A DNA stretch of 64,000 bases from Rhizobium sp. NLR16a (GTDB lineage Bacteria > Pseudomonadota > Alphaproteobacteria > Rhizobiales > Rhizobiaceae), in NCBI RefSeq assembly GCF_017948245.1, contig NZ_CP072866.1, positions 482,134 to 546,133 on the forward strand, in the 5' to 3' direction. Every line of letters begins with the position of its first letter. Positions within the stretch are counted from its first letter, which is position 1. The notes beneath the pieces are model-generated. The model searched no databases, had not been told where the DNA came from, and was given only the letters and a program-made list of their open reading frames with translations. The position numbers and the translations under genes are program-made. Below are positions 8,220-18,665 of the stretch, in pieces.

Positions 8220-9233
8220 TCAACGCGGCGGCGCGGTACTTTCCCGCAGGATCAGCTCGACCGGCCACAATTCGTGGATCTCGTCCGCGGCGCGCCCGGC
8301 GATAAGCTGTAGCGTCAGCTCGGCGCAACGTGTGCCCGCGGCACGCATGGAGGATCGTGTGGTCGAGAGCGACGGGACCATATTTTCAGCCGTCAGATAG
8401 GGAAAGACGTCGTCATGGGCGATGACGGAAACATCCTGCCCCACCGTCATTCCAAGCGAACGGACGGCGCGGTAGACACCAAGCGCCGTCATCGTGGAAC
8501 CGGCAACGATGGCGGTCGGGGCATTGGCGCTCTCCAGAAAAGAGCGGGCATGGCGAAAGCCGCTCTCGTCGGAGAATTTGTCGCAGACCATGAGGTTGGG
8601 ATCTGCGGTGAGCCCACGCTCCTGATGGGCGATCCGAAAACCCTGTTCTCGATGAATCGAATAGGTCTTGCCCCGCAGCCCATTGATCATCGCAATGCGG
8701 CGGTGCCCGAGATCGAGCAGGTGTTCGGTCACTCTGCGCACGGCATTTTCATTGTCGATATCGAGCCACGCATGAACGTGATCGGTCTCCGAGCGGCCGT
8801 GGACCAGAAACGGCACGCCCAAGCTGTTCAGCATCTCGATCCGAGGGTCCCTGGGGCGGGGCGAATGAATGATCACGGCGTCCACCCGGCGGCTTTCGAC
8901 CAGGCGCCGGTAGGCCTGTATCTCGTCCTCGTCATTATGCGCGGTAATCGGTGTGATGAGAATATCCGTATCGGTCGTTTCCAGGCGTTGCGCCATGCCT
9001 GACACGAATTCTGCGAAATGAATTTCTCCCGAACGCCCCATCATGACGCCGATCGCTCCGGCTCGCCCGGTCTTCAGGCGCACGGCATTGATATCGGGGC
9101 GATAGCCAAGCCGCATTGCTTCGCTTGCAACCCGGGCGCGCGTGGCTTCGCTCACCTCCGGATAGCCGCTGAGTGCACGGCTGACCGTTGTCGGAGAAAG
9201 CCCAAGCTGCTTTGCAAATTCGCGAAGTTTCAT
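8220..9233 (-). CDS. thuR: LacI-family regulator of trehalose utilisation (ThuR-like)
   Basis: 337 aa. The N-terminal DNA-binding part is a standard LacI helix-turn-helix (MKLREFAKQLGLSPTTVSRA) with hinge helix, followed by a sugar-sensing domain ending in IAHDDVFPYLTAENM and PSLSTTRSSMR. A TTG at 9260 is possible, but ATG 9233 gives the family N-terminus and has AAAGAAG upstream. It is divergent from thuE, exactly as thuR is in Sinorhizobium, so it most likely represses thuEFGKAB and releases on disaccharide. Two LacI-type dyads in the shared intergenic region are its probable operators. Confidence 0.85.
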   Translation of the reverse strand: MKLREFAKQLGLSPTTVSRALSGYPEVSEATRARVASEAMRLGYRPDINAVRLKTGRAGAIGVMMGRSGEIHFAEFVSGMAQRLETTDTDILITPITAHNDEDEIQAYRRLVESRRVDAVIIHSPRPRDPRIEMLNSLGVPFLVHGRSETDHVHAWLDIDNENAVRRVTEHLLDLGHRRIAMINGLRGKTYSIHREQGFRIAHQERGLTADPNLMVCDKFSDESGFRHARSFLESANAPTAIVAGSTMTALGVYRAVRSLGMTVGQDVSVIAHDDVFPYLTAENMVPSLSTTRSSMRAAGTRCAELTLQLIAGRAADEIHELWPVELILRESTAPPR

Positions 9234-9309
9234 CGTTGTCTTCTTTGTCTGGGAAATCAATGGACGATGCGTTGATGATGCGCAACGGGCAAGTGCCGTT
9301 TCAGTTCAT

Positions 9310-9327
9310 ATTGAAACCGATTTCAAT
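9310..9327. promoter_or_regulatory. Candidate ThuR operator 1
   Basis: ATTGAAACCGATTTCAAT is a near-perfect dyad with the central CG typical of LacI-family operators. It lies 77 nt upstream of thuR and shares the 11-mer CGATTTCAATT with the second site. Confidence 0.6.
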
Positions 9328-9472
9328 TGTTTGGCGTTGCTGTTTCGGCTGCAAATGCCGAATTTACGCCCTTTTCCGCGCAGTATGGCCATTATTATCA
9401 TACAAATACAACCAGCAGAAGCTGGTTTTGGTGTCTTGACGTCATCAAAGCCTTCTGCAATGTTTCGTTTGC

Positions 9473-9489
9473 CAAATCGATTTCAATTT
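9473..9489. promoter_or_regulatory. Candidate ThuR operator 2, next to the thuE ribosome site
   Basis: CAAATCGATTTCAATTT contains the palindrome AAATCGATTT (9474-9483) and the same CGATTTCAATT block as site 1. It ends just before the GGGAGGAG ribosome site of thuE, so a bound repressor would block transcription or elongation into the operon. Confidence 0.6.
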
Positions 9490-9502
9490 CTGGGAGGAGA
9501 TT

Positions 9503-10765
9503 ATGAAACAGTTTGCTCTGGCCTTGTCCGCGCTTGGCCTCGCTATCGCGGCCGGCCCCATCCACGCCGCAGAAATTTCGTTTGCCGCGAACACCACCGG
9601 GAAAAACGTCGAATTCCTGAACAAGCAGCTTGCGATTTTTGAGAAGGAGACCGGCAATCAGGTGAAGCTCGTCACCATGCCGTCATCGAGCAGCGAGCAG
9701 TTCTCGCAATATCGCTTGTGGCTTGCCGCAGGCAACAAGGATATCGACGTCTATCAGACCGATGTCATCTGGGCGCCGCAGCTTGCCGATCAGTTCATTG
9801 ATCTGAAGGAGGCCACCAAAGACGTGGCCGGCCAGTTCTTCTCGTCGATCATCGCCTCGCAGACTGTGAACGGCCGGCTCGTGGCGCTGCCGTTATTTAC
9901 CGATGCTCCGGCGCTGTTTTATCGAAAGGACCTGCTCGAGAAATATGACAAGCAGCCGCCGAAGACCTGGGACGAGATGGCCGCAACCGCCAAGGAGATT
10001 CAGGACAAGGAACGCCAAGCGGGCCAGAAGGACCTCTGGGGCTATGTCTTCCAGGGCAACTCCTACGAGGGCCTGACCTGCAACGCGCTGGAATGGGTGA
10101 AGTCGTCGGGGGGCGGCCAGATCGTTGAGCCGGACGGGACGATCTCGATCAACAACGACAAGGCGGCAGCAGCGCTCGAACGCGCCAAGGGGTGGATCGG
10201 CACGATCTCGCCGCCCGGCGTGCTCGCCTATCAGGAAGAAGAATCGCGCGGCGTCTGGCAGACCGGCAACGCCGTCTTCATGCGCAACTGGCCCTATGCT
10301 TATTCCCTCGGCAACGGAGCCGATAGTGCCGTCAAGGGCCAGTTCGACGTGATGACGCTGCCGGTTGCGGCCGCCGGCGACAAGCCATCCTCGACACTCG
10401 GCGGCTGGAACCTGGCGGTGTCGAAATATTCCGAAAAACAGGAAGCGGCCATCGCGCTCGTGAAATTCCTGGCGTCGAAGGATGTGCAAAAGGCTCGCGC
10501 CATCGAGCTGTCCAATCTGCCGACACTGAGCGACCTTTATGACGACAAGGATGTCGCCACCGCACAGCCCTTCATGCCGAACTGGAAACCCATTTTCCAG
10601 GATGCGGTGCCGCGTCCTTCGGCGACAGCCAAGGTAAAGTACAACGAAGTGTCCTCGAAGTTCTGGACGGCCGTGCACAACACGCTGTCCGGCAGCGGCT
10701 CGGCTGCCGAGAACCTCGAGCTCCTCGAAGCCGACCTGACGACCCTCAAGGGCGATGCCTGGTGA
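9503..10765 (+). CDS. thuE: Trehalose/disaccharide-binding periplasmic protein ThuE
   Basis: 420 aa, family 1 extracellular solute-binding protein. The signal peptide MKQFALALSALGLAIAAGP ends near IHAA. The mature part carries the maltose-binding-type elements: VYQTDVIWAPQLADQFIDL, a LPLFTDAPALFYRKDLLEKY segment, and the NAVFMRNWPYAY hinge followed by LGGWNLAVSKYS. It captures trehalose, and in relatives also maltitol and sucrose isomers, for ThuFGK. First gene of thuEFGKAB, with a strong GGGAGGAG site. Confidence 0.92.
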   Translation: MKQFALALSALGLAIAAGPIHAAEISFAANTTGKNVEFLNKQLAIFEKETGNQVKLVTMPSSSSEQFSQYRLWLAAGNKDIDVYQTDVIWAPQLADQFIDLKEATKDVAGQFFSSIIASQTVNGRLVALPLFTDAPALFYRKDLLEKYDKQPPKTWDEMAATAKEIQDKERQAGQKDLWGYVFQGNSYEGLTCNALEWVKSSGGGQIVEPDGTISINNDKAAAALERAKGWIGTISPPGVLAYQEEESRGVWQTGNAVFMRNWPYAYSLGNGADSAVKGQFDVMTLPVAAAGDKPSSTLGGWNLAVSKYSEKQEAAIALVKFLASKDVQKARAIELSNLPTLSDLYDDKDVATAQPFMPNWKPIFQDAVPRPSATAKVKYNEVSSKFWTAVHNTLSGSGSAAENLELLEADLTTLKGDAW

Positions 10766-10831
10766 GTAGCGGGACCGGCGGCCGAGAGGTCGTCGGTCCA
10801 GTCTCCGCAGCGCTAAACGGGAAGGCGTTTC

Positions 10832-11817
10832 ATGACTGAAATCGTAGCTCCACAAGCAGTCGAACAAAGGGTTTCCAACCTCAGAGCCTCTACGGAACTG
10901 CGATCCGAGCGCATTCGATCGGCCTGGGTGTTTCTGGCGCCGACGCTGTTGATCCTGGCAATCGTCGCCGGCTGGCCACTCTTCAGAACCATCTATTTCA
11001 GCTTTACCAATGCGTCACTCAACGACCTCGGCAATGCGCAATTCGTCGGCTTTACCAATTATCTGTCGTGGGTGACGTTGAAGAGCGGAAGGACCGTCTA
11101 TCGTGGGCTGCTGGCCGATCCGGTCTGGTGGAATGCCGTCTGGAACACGGCCAAATTCACCCTCCTTTCCGTCGCGATCGAGACTATGCTCGGGCTGATC
11201 GTCGCACTGGTGCTGAACGCACAGTTCGTTGGGCGTGGAATCGTTCGGGCCGCAATCCTCATTCCGTGGGCGATCCCGACCATCGTTTCGGCCAAGATGT
11301 GGGCCTGGATGCTCAACGACCAGTTCGGCATTCTCAATGATGTTCTGCTCGGTTTCGGCCTGATCAGCGAGAAGATCGCCTGGACCGCCAATCCCGAAAC
11401 GGCGATGATCGCCGTGTTGATCGTCGACGTCTGGAAGACGACACCGTTCATGGCGCTTCTGATCCTTGCCGGGCTGCAGATGGTGCCGGGAGACATCTAT
11501 GAGGCCGCCAAGATCGACGGCGTCAATCCAGTCAAGGTTTTCTGGCGTCTGACGCTGCCGCTGATCCGGCCTGCCATCATGGTTGCCGTGATTTTTCGGA
11601 TGCTGGATGCGATGCGCATCTTCGACCTGATCTATGTTCTGACGCCCAACAATGCGCAGACGAAGACGATGTCGGTCATGGCGCGCGAGAACCTGTTCGA
11701 CTTCGATAAGTTCGCCTATGGCGCCACCGCCTCGACGGTGCTCTTCCTCATCATCGCGTCCGTCACCGTCTTCTATATCTGGCTCGGCCGCGTCAAGCTC
11801 GGCGGGGAGGAACGCTG

Positions 11818-11818
<1 letters not shown>
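10832..11818 (+). CDS. thuF: Disaccharide ABC transporter permease ThuF
   Basis: 328-aa MalF-type permease with about six membrane spans. The cytoplasmic coupling loop (EAA motif) reads IYEAAKIDGVNPVKVFWRLT at roughly residues 225-245, followed by LPLIRPAIMVAVIFR. It pairs with ThuG to form the channel. A 66-nt gap separates it from thuE, and its stop overlaps the thuG start by one base (TGATG). Confidence 0.93.
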
Positions 11819-12648
<830 letters not shown>

Positions 12649-12659
12649 GGGAGTAGGAC

Positions 12660-13685
12660 ATGGCAGAAATCCGATTGGAAAATATCCGCAAGAGCTTCGG
12701 CGCTTTCGAGGTGATCAAGGGTGTGACGATGGAGATCCGCAGGGGCGAGTTCATGGTGTTCGTGGGGCCGTCTGGATGTGGCAAGTCCACGCTGCTGCGG
12801 CTCATCTCCGGGCTCGAGGACATCACCTCGGGAACCCTCGCTTTCGACGGTGAGACGGTAAACCGGCACGCGCCGTCGAAGAGAGGGATCGCCATGGTGT
12901 TCCAGTCCTACGCGCTCTACCCGCATATGACGGTCTTCGACAACATGGCTTTCGGCATGAAGCTTTCCGGGAGCAACAGAGACGAATGCCGCCGGCGCGT
13001 TGAGCAGGCGGCCGGTATGCTGCAGCTCTCGTCCTTCCTGGACCGCTTGCCGCGACAGCTTTCCGGCGGACAGCGTCAGCGCGTCGCCATCGGCCGGGCG
13101 ATCGTGCGCGATCCCAAGGTTTTCCTCTTCGACGAGCCGCTGTCCAACCTCGATGCGGCGCTTCGCGTCGCGACGAGGCTCGAGATCGCCAAGCTTCATC
13201 GCAGCATGCACGGCACGACGATGATCTATGTAACGCATGATCAGGTCGAGGCCATGACGCTGGCCGATCGGATCTGCGTGTTGAGGGACGGCGTCGTCGA
13301 GCAGATCGGCACGCCGCTGGAACTTTACGAAAGCCCGAATTCGGTCTTCGTCGCCGGTTTCATCGGTTCGCCGAAAATGAACTTCCTGTCGGGCGGGCAG
13401 GCGCAGCCCTATCACAGCCATACGATCGGTGTGCGCGCAGAGCATGTGCGCGTCACGGCGGAGTCGCCGGTTTGGAGTGGCACGGTCATCCATTCCGAAA
13501 TCCTCGGTTCCGATAGCTTCGTTTACTTGGATATCGGGGCCGATGAACCGCTTGTCGTGCGGGAGGCCGGCGTCTCTCGACATGAGCCGGGCCAAACGCT
13601 TGGCCTCGCGCCACTTGCCGGTCACATCCACCGTTTCGACCGGTCGGGCCGGGCGCTCGAACGTGAATCCATGCGGGCTGCCTGA
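12660..13685 (+). CDS. thuK: Disaccharide ABC transporter ATPase ThuK
   Basis: 341-aa MalK/UgpC-type ATPase that energises ThuFG. Walker A is GPSGCGKST (36-44), the signature [14 protein letters not shown], and Walker [13 protein letters not shown]; the switch His lies in [16 protein letters not shown]. The C-terminal third is the MOP/TOBE-type regulatory domain ([15 protein letters not shown]). Slightly short for the family (usually about 350-370 aa) but complete. Same transcript as thuEFG. Confidence 0.93.
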   Translation: MAEIRLENIRKSFGAFEVIKGVTMEIRRGEFMVFVGPSGCGKSTLLRLISGLEDITSGTLAFDGETVNRHAPSKRGIAMVFQSYALYPHMTVFDNMAFGMKLSGSNRDECRRRVEQAAGMLQLSSFLDRLPRQLSGGQRQRVAIGRAIVRDPKVFLFDEPLSNLDAALRVATRLEIAKLHRSMHGTTMIYVTHDQVEAMTLADRICVLRDGVVEQIGTPLELYESPNSVFVAGFIGSPKMNFLSGGQAQPYHSHTIGVRAEHVRVTAESPVWSGTVIHSEILGSDSFVYLDIGADEPLVVREAGVSRHEPGQTLGLAPLAGHIHRFDRSGRALERESMRAA

Positions 13686-13743
13686 TCTTTCAGGCTCGAT
13701 GTCCTTCCCAGGCTCGATCCGCTTCAGCTACAAGGAGAAAGAC

Positions 13744-14529
13744 GTGACTATACGCACCGTTGTGTGGGGTGAAAACATCCACGAGAATACCAATGCGATC
13801 GTCCGGGGCATCTACCCTGAAGGCATGCATACGACGATCGCCAATGCGCTGAATACCGATGCCGGCATCTCGGCGAGCACGGCGACGCTGCAGGAGCCGG
13901 AACACGGGCTGAGCGAGGCCCGGCTTGCCGAAACCGATGTCTTGACCTGGTGGGGCCACAAGGATCACGGTGCGGTGTCAGACGTCGTCGTCGAACGTGT
14001 CGCCAGGCGCGTCTGGGAGGGCATGGGCCTTCTCGTGCTGCATTCCGGCCATTTCTCCAAGATCTTCAAGCGGCTGATGGGTACCCCCTGCGCGCTGAAA
14101 TGGCGCGAGGCGGGCGAGCGCGAGCGGCTGTGGACGATCAACCCGCGCCATCCGATCGCCGCCGGCATCGGCGAGCATTTCGAGCTCGAGAACGAGGAAA
14201 TGTATGGCGAGCAATTCTCGGTGCCGGAGCCGCTTGAAACGGTGTTCATCTCCTGGTTCCAGGGCGGGGAAGTGTTCCGCTCGGGCCTGACCTGGCGCCG
14301 CGGCGCCGGCAACATCTTCTATTTCCGCCCGGGCCACGAGACCTATCCGACCTATCACGACGCCACGGTGCAGAAGGTGCTGATCAACGGCGTCAAGTGG
14401 GCCTACAACCCTGAAGGCGCGTTGACTGGCATTACCGACGCTCCAAATGTGCCCGTGGAAAAGGCATTGGAGCCGATCGTCGAACGCGGCCCGAAACTGC
14501 ACCAAGCCGGCGAAGCCGGTTACCGCTGA
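13744..14529 (+). CDS. thuA: Trehalose utilisation protein ThuA
   Basis: 261 aa, glutamine-amidotransferase-like fold of the ThuA family. Recognisable blocks are [20 protein letters not shown] at the start, [34 protein letters not shown], and [19 protein letters not shown] near the end. In Sinorhizobium, ThuA and ThuB together make 3-keto derivatives of trehalose and related disaccharides. The frame is open further upstream, but GTG 13744 sits behind AAGGAGAAAGAC and gives the family N-terminus. It lies 58 nt after thuK and 27 nt before thuB. Confidence 0.93.
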   Translation: MTIRTVVWGENIHENTNAIVRGIYPEGMHTTIANALNTDAGISASTATLQEPEHGLSEARLAETDVLTWWGHKDHGAVSDVVVERVARRVWEGMGLLVLHSGHFSKIFKRLMGTPCALKWREAGERERLWTINPRHPIAAGIGEHFELENEEMYGEQFSVPEPLETVFISWFQGGEVFRSGLTWRRGAGNIFYFRPGHETYPTYHDATVQKVLINGVKWAYNPEGALTGITDAPNVPVEKALEPIVERGPKLHQAGEAGYR

Positions 14530-14556
14530 ATTTGATAAACGACTATGAGGACACAA

Positions 14557-15594
14557 ATGCGCTTGATCATTCTCGGAACGGGAGGATGGGCAAACACCCA
14601 TGCCATGAATTTCTCGGAAATCGCCGGCGTCAAGATTGTTGCTGCCGTTGATACCGACGAGGTCCGACTTCGGGCCTTCGCGCTCAGGCATGGCATCCCG
14701 CTTACCTTCACATCGCTCGATGACGCCCTTGCGTGGGGGGAGTTTGACGCCGTGACCAATGTGACGCCGGATCGCGCGCATTATTCCACGACAATGAAGA
14801 TACTCGGCGCCGGCAAACATGTGCTCTGCGAGAAGCCCCTGGCCGTCAACTACCGCGAGGCCAAGGAGATGGCCGACGCCGCGGCGGCGTCCGGCAAGGT
14901 CGCGATGGTAAACCTTACCTATCGTAACGTGGCGCCGCTGCAGGCGGCGCGAAAGATGGTACTGGATGGCCGCCTCGGCGCGATCCGCCACTTCGAAGCC
15001 TCGTATCTGCAGAGCTGGTTGGTCTCCAAGGCCTGGGGCGACTGGACCAAAGAATCCCAATGGCTTTGGCGGCTCTCGACAAAGCACGGCTCCAATGGCG
15101 TGCTGGGCGATGTCGGTATCCACATTCTCGACTTCGCGGTTTTTGCCGCCGGAAGCGACGTCAAGGCGGCGGCGTCGCATCTCAAGGTTTTCGACAAGAG
15201 TCCTGGGAACCGGATCGGAGAATACGAACTCGATGCAAATGACAGCTTCCTGATGATGGCCGAACTCGAAAACGGGGCGGCCGGTGTCATTCATGCGACG
15301 CGCTGGGCGACAGGCCATCTGAACGAATTGCGCCTGCGCTTGCATGGAGACAAGGGGGCGCTGGAGGTGGTGCATACGCCTGAAGGCTCCACCCTCAGGG
15401 CCTGTGAAGGCGCCGATGCCGACAAGGCGATCTGGCGCAAGATCGAGGTCGAGCCGGTCATCACCAATTTCCAGAGATTTGCGAACGCCGTGCAAAAAGG
15501 GGAGAGGGATGAGCCGGGTTTCGGCCATGCCGCCAAGCTGCAATTTGTTCTTGATCACGCAGTCAAGACGGCCGGCGCCCTGACGGAGCTTTAG
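14557..15594 (+). CDS. thuB: Disaccharide 3-dehydrogenase ThuB (GFO/IDH/MOCA family)
   Basis: 345 aa. The N-terminal Rossmann fold begins MRLIILGTGGWANTHAMNF and contains the family lysine motif HVLCEKPLAVNYREA (E-K-P, about residues 87-101). The C-terminal substrate domain includes GVLGDVGIHILDFAVF. It probably oxidises trehalose-type disaccharides at C3 together with ThuA. An ATG lies 12 nt earlier (14545), but ATG 14557 has GAGGAC at proper spacing. Last gene of thuEFGKAB; a leftward gene ends 29 nt beyond. Confidence 0.92.
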   Translation: MRLIILGTGGWANTHAMNFSEIAGVKIVAAVDTDEVRLRAFALRHGIPLTFTSLDDALAWGEFDAVTNVTPDRAHYSTTMKILGAGKHVLCEKPLAVNYREAKEMADAAAASGKVAMVNLTYRNVAPLQAARKMVLDGRLGAIRHFEASYLQSWLVSKAWGDWTKESQWLWRLSTKHGSNGVLGDVGIHILDFAVFAAGSDVKAAASHLKVFDKSPGNRIGEYELDANDSFLMMAELENGAAGVIHATRWATGHLNELRLRLHGDKGALEVVHTPEGSTLRACEGADADKAIWRKIEVEPVITNFQRFANAVQKGERDEPGFGHAAKLQFVLDHAVKTAGALTEL

Positions 15595-15623
15595 GCAGGC
15601 TCTTCGGAGGGCGGTCGAACTCG

Positions 15624-16016
15624 TCAAATGCGCTGGTTCAGCTCGTCTTCGCTGATGCCGAAATGCTCGAGGATGATCCCGACGTTCCGGCGGTGCGACT
15701 TGAAATAGACGTCAAAGAGATCGCCGATCAGCGGAACCGTGCCGCAGGCGGCGTCGACGCCGAGATTGACCGCCATGCGGGCGAGCTTATGCGCGGGAAG
15801 GCCGAGGCGCCTTGCTTCGTCGATGATGAAAAGACCGATAAGCGACCCGGCAACGTCACCGACGGCCGGGATGAGGCCGAGAACCGAGTCTGCACCGATC
15901 CGTACGCCCAAAGGCAACCTGACTGCGGTGTCCATGAGCCGAGCGATCGCGGCGGCGCGGCGAATTCTGCCGAGTTCGGCGGCGGTGGGATATCTCATGG
16001 CCTGGGAAACTGGCAT
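15624..16016 (-). CDS. DUF4112 small membrane protein
   Basis: 130 aa. The core VRIGADSVLGLIPAVGDVAG followed by SLIGLFIIDEARRLGLP is the DUF4112 hallmark: amphipathic glycine- and proline-rich hydrophobic stretches, with a second copy-like segment CGTVPLIGDLFDVYFKSHRR. The function of the family is unknown; it is probably membrane-associated. The start overlaps the stop of a 35-codon upstream ORF (TGATG). A later ATG (residue 7) is an alternative start. Convergent with thuB. Confidence 0.85.
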   Translation of the reverse strand: MPVSQAMRYPTAAELGRIRRAAAIARLMDTAVRLPLGVRIGADSVLGLIPAVGDVAGSLIGLFIIDEARRLGLPAHKLARMAVNLGVDAACGTVPLIGDLFDVYFKSHRRNVGIILEHFGISEDELNQRI

Positions 16017-16123
16017 CAGCGACTCCGCCGAGCGACGGATCGCTGCGCCTCCATCACGAAGGCAGGGACGCCGTCCATCGTCCGAAGCTGCGTGTACCCG
16101 GTGCGATCGAAAGCGTTTTCCAT
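16016..16123 (-). CDS. Possible 35-aa leader ORF coupled to the DUF4112 gene
   Basis: A small frame beginning MENAFDRTGYTQLRTMDGVP and ending in a basic RRSR tail stops in TGATG, where the A-T-G starts the DUF4112 protein. The arrangement suggests translational coupling. There is no good ribosome site before it and I recognise no family, so it may be a remnant or chance. It lies in the 156-nt gap between the DUF4112 gene and the dehydrogenase gene. Confidence 0.3.
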   Translation of the reverse strand: MENAFDRTGYTQLRTMDGVPAFVMEAQRSVARRSR

Positions 16124-16172
16124 GGCGGTGGAACGCCGCAGACCCGATAAGGTTCGTGCGGTGCGACGGAGA

Positions 16173-17246
16173 TCATCTCGCGTCGGGAACGACGACCAGT
16201 TTGCCTACAAAGTTTTTCGCCATGAATTCGGTCTGCGCCCGGTGGAAGTCCGACAGCGGATAGACGCCGCCGACGAGGGGCCGGATTTTGCGGCCTTCGA
16301 TATAGTCGACGAGCCTGCGGAAATCGGCGCGACTCCCCTGGCTCGATCCGTGCAGCTCGAGCTGCTTCAGATATATCGTCCGCAGATCGAGCTGCACGAC
16401 CGGGCCGGCGATGGCGCCGGCCGTCGTGTAGCGGCCTTCCGGACGCAGGATCTTCAAGAGATCGTTGAACAGCGGTCCGCCGACCAGATCTGCGACGACG
16501 TCGATCGGCTGGCCACCACTTGCGGAATGGACGGCCTCGACAAGATCGCCCTTGCTGCGGGTCACTACCGCTTCGGCGCCGATGTCGATCATCGCCGCCT
16601 CCTTGCCGGGGCCTGCGACCGCGATCGGGATGGCGCCGCGGGCGCGGGCGAGCTGGATGATCGCTGAACCGACGCCGCCCGAAGCGCCGGTGACGAGAAC
16701 GCGCTCGCCGGCGACAAGCCTTGCCCGTTCCAGCATACGTTCGCCGGTCAGATAGGCGCAGCAGAAGGTAGCAAGCTCGACATCGGTCAGATCGGTCGCG
16801 ACGACATGGGCGTTCTCGGCCGGAAGCGCCATATATTCGGCGTAGCCGCCATCCCGCCCGTGGCCCATGTAATCGATGTCGGCAAGACTGTCGTCATCGC
16901 GATTATAGATCGAGAAGTCGACCATGACGCGTTCGCCGATGCGTCTCGGATCAACGCCCGCGCCGACGCCGACGATATGGCCGACGGTATCGGTGCCCTG
17001 GATGCGTGGAAATGTCAGAGTATTGCCCTGCCTGCGCCAGGTGGAGACGGCGGAGGGATCATCTTCTGTGCCGTAGGCGCCTTGGCGCACCCAGACGTCG
17101 GTATTGTTCATGCCGCAGGCAGTGACTCGGATCAACACCTCACCCTCCGCCGGTGTTGGGACAGGAACGTCCCTGTCGTAGACGAGCTTTTCCAAGCCAC
17201 CATGGCCGGTGAGCAACACCGCCGCCATCTTTTCCGGGATCGTCAT
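16173..17246 (-). CDS. Zinc-type alcohol dehydrogenase-like oxidoreductase (MDR family)
   Basis: 357 aa, medium-chain dehydrogenase/reductase. The GroES-like N-terminus (EGEVLIRVTACGMNNTDVWV, FPRIQGTDTVGHIVGVGAGV) is followed by a Rossmann fold with nucleotide motif VTGASGGVGSAIIQLA. The usual structural-zinc cysteine cluster is absent, as in quinone-oxidoreductase-like members. I chose ATG 17246 because GAGGAGAAGAGC precedes it; the longer frame would run into the upstream gene. It starts 13 nt after the doeD stop, so it is very likely the last gene of the leftward ectoine operon. Its substrate there is unknown. Confidence 0.88.
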   Translation of the reverse strand: MTIPEKMAAVLLTGHGGLEKLVYDRDVPVPTPAEGEVLIRVTACGMNNTDVWVRQGAYGTEDDPSAVSTWRRQGNTLTFPRIQGTDTVGHIVGVGAGVDPRRIGERVMVDFSIYNRDDDSLADIDYMGHGRDGGYAEYMALPAENAHVVATDLTDVELATFCCAYLTGERMLERARLVAGERVLVTGASGGVGSAIIQLARARGAIPIAVAGPGKEAAMIDIGAEAVVTRSKGDLVEAVHSASGGQPIDVVADLVGGPLFNDLLKILRPEGRYTTAGAIAGPVVQLDLRTIYLKQLELHGSSQGSRADFRRLVDYIEGRKIRPLVGGVYPLSDFHRAQTEFMAKNFVGKLVVVPDAR

Positions 17247-17259
17247 GCGGCTCTTCTCC

Positions 17260-18639
17260 TCAGATGGTTTTGAAAACACTCTCGATCGCGTCCGCAGCCG
17301 CCTTGACGACGACGTCTGCTTCTTCCCGGCTGAGGCAGAGCGGTGGAGCGAAGCCGAGAATGTCGCCCTGCGGCATGGCGCGGCCGATGACGCCGCGTTC
17401 GAGAAGGGCGGATGCGACCTGCGGACCGATCTTGCGGGCGGGATCGAAGAACCGGCGATCGTCCCTATCCTCGACGAATTCGATTGCCGCCATCAGACCG
17501 TCGCCGCGGACCTCGCCGACATTCCGATGGCTGCCAACCGCCTCCTGCAATTGCGACCGGAAATAGCTGCCGGTCGTGCCGGCATTATCGACGATGCCGA
17601 GTTCGTCGATCAATTCCAGATTGGCGATGCCTGCGGCAGCGCAGATCGGATGGGCGGAATAGGTCCAGCCATGGCCGATTGCGCCGAGCTGATCGGAGCC
17701 CTGCACCAGCACCTGCCAAATCTTGGTCGAAACGATCGAGCCGGAAAGCGGAGCATAGGCCGAGGTAAGGCCCTTGGCGATGGTGATCAGGTCCGGCTTC
17801 ATGCCATAGTGATCCGAGCCGAACATGGTGCCGAGACGGCCGAAGCCGGTGACGACTTCGTCGGCAACAAGCAGGATGTCGTATTTGTCGAGCACGGCCT
17901 GGATCTTCTGCCAGTAGCCCCGCGGCGGCGGCACGATGCCGCCGGTGCCGAGGATCGGTTCGCCGATGAACGCGGCGACGGTATCGGGGCCTTCGGCGAG
18001 GATCATCTCCTCCAGTCTGTCGGCGCAATATTGCGAGAACTGGTCCTCGTCCATCGAACGGTCGGGGCGGCGGAAATAATAGGGCGCCTCGGTGTGAAGG
18101 ATGGGCGTACGCGGCAGGTCGAAGGCATTGTGGAAAAGCGCAAGACCGGTGAGGCTACCGGTCATGACGCCGGAGCCGTGATAGCCGCGCCAGCGCGAGA
18201 TGATCTTCTTCTTTTCCGGCCGGCCGAGAATGTTGTTGTAATACCAGATCAGCTTGATGTTGGTCTCGTTGGCATCCGAGCCGGAAAGGCCGAAATAGAC
18301 GCGGCTCATGCCCGCGGGCGCGCGGTCGATAATCATTTTCGCAAGCGTAATCGACGCTTCCGTACCATGGCCGACATAGGCGTGGTAGTAGGCGAGGGTC
18401 TTCGCCTGTTCGGCGATGGCGTCGGCGATCTCCTGGCGGCCGTAGCCGACATTGACGCAATAAAGCCCGGCAAAGGCATCGAGGCTTTTGCGGCCGCTGG
18501 TGTCGGTGATGTAGACACCTTCGCCCCCGGTGACGACCCGCGTCGGCGTCTCGCCGCGCGCATGCATGCCCATATGGGTCGAGGGATGAAAGAAGTGGTC
18601 GCGGTCCCAGGCGGTGAGTTCGTTGCTTTTCTCGAGCAT
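17260..18639 (-). CDS. doeD: Class III aminotransferase, probable L-2,4-diaminobutyrate transaminase (DoeD-like)
   Basis: 459-aa PLP enzyme. The active-site lysine is K289 in ITIAKGLTS, and the PLP-ring aspartate is D260 in VADEVVTGFGR; GSDANETNIKL is the phosphate-binding region. In sequence alone it could be a GABA or other omega-amino-acid transaminase. Context decides: next to a semialdehyde dehydrogenase, an AsnC regulator and the full enuR-ehu-eut-doe set, it matches the atf gene of ectoine clusters, converting diaminobutyrate to aspartate semialdehyde. It lies 26 nt after doeC. Confidence 0.82.
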   Translation of the reverse strand: MLEKSNELTAWDRDHFFHPSTHMGMHARGETPTRVVTGGEGVYITDTSGRKSLDAFAGLYCVNVGYGRQEIADAIAEQAKTLAYYHAYVGHGTEASITLAKMIIDRAPAGMSRVYFGLSGSDANETNIKLIWYYNNILGRPEKKKIISRWRGYHGSGVMTGSLTGLALFHNAFDLPRTPILHTEAPYYFRRPDRSMDEDQFSQYCADRLEEMILAEGPDTVAAFIGEPILGTGGIVPPPRGYWQKIQAVLDKYDILLVADEVVTGFGRLGTMFGSDHYGMKPDLITIAKGLTSAYAPLSGSIVSTKIWQVLVQGSDQLGAIGHGWTYSAHPICAAAGIANLELIDELGIVDNAGTTGSYFRSQLQEAVGSHRNVGEVRGDGLMAAIEFVEDRDDRRFFDPARKIGPQVASALLERGVIGRAMPQGDILGFAPPLCLSREEADVVVKAAADAIESVFKTI

Positions 18640-18665
18640 ATCCTATCCTCTCTTGAAATGGGCGC

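Noticed and set aside
4224..8260. A parS site of the form GTT-N4-GC-N4-AAC around the repABC genes
   Set aside because: I scanned the gaps before repA, between repB and repC and after repC without a match. GTTGGTCGGTCAAC near 8213 is a 14-bp near-dyad with the wrong length.
13978..15627. Long minus-strand frame opposite thuA and thuB (similar shadows opposite repA, ehuA-ehuB and doeA-doeB)
   Set aside because: The plus-strand genes are certain by motif and synteny; the opposite frames have no motifs or start signals.
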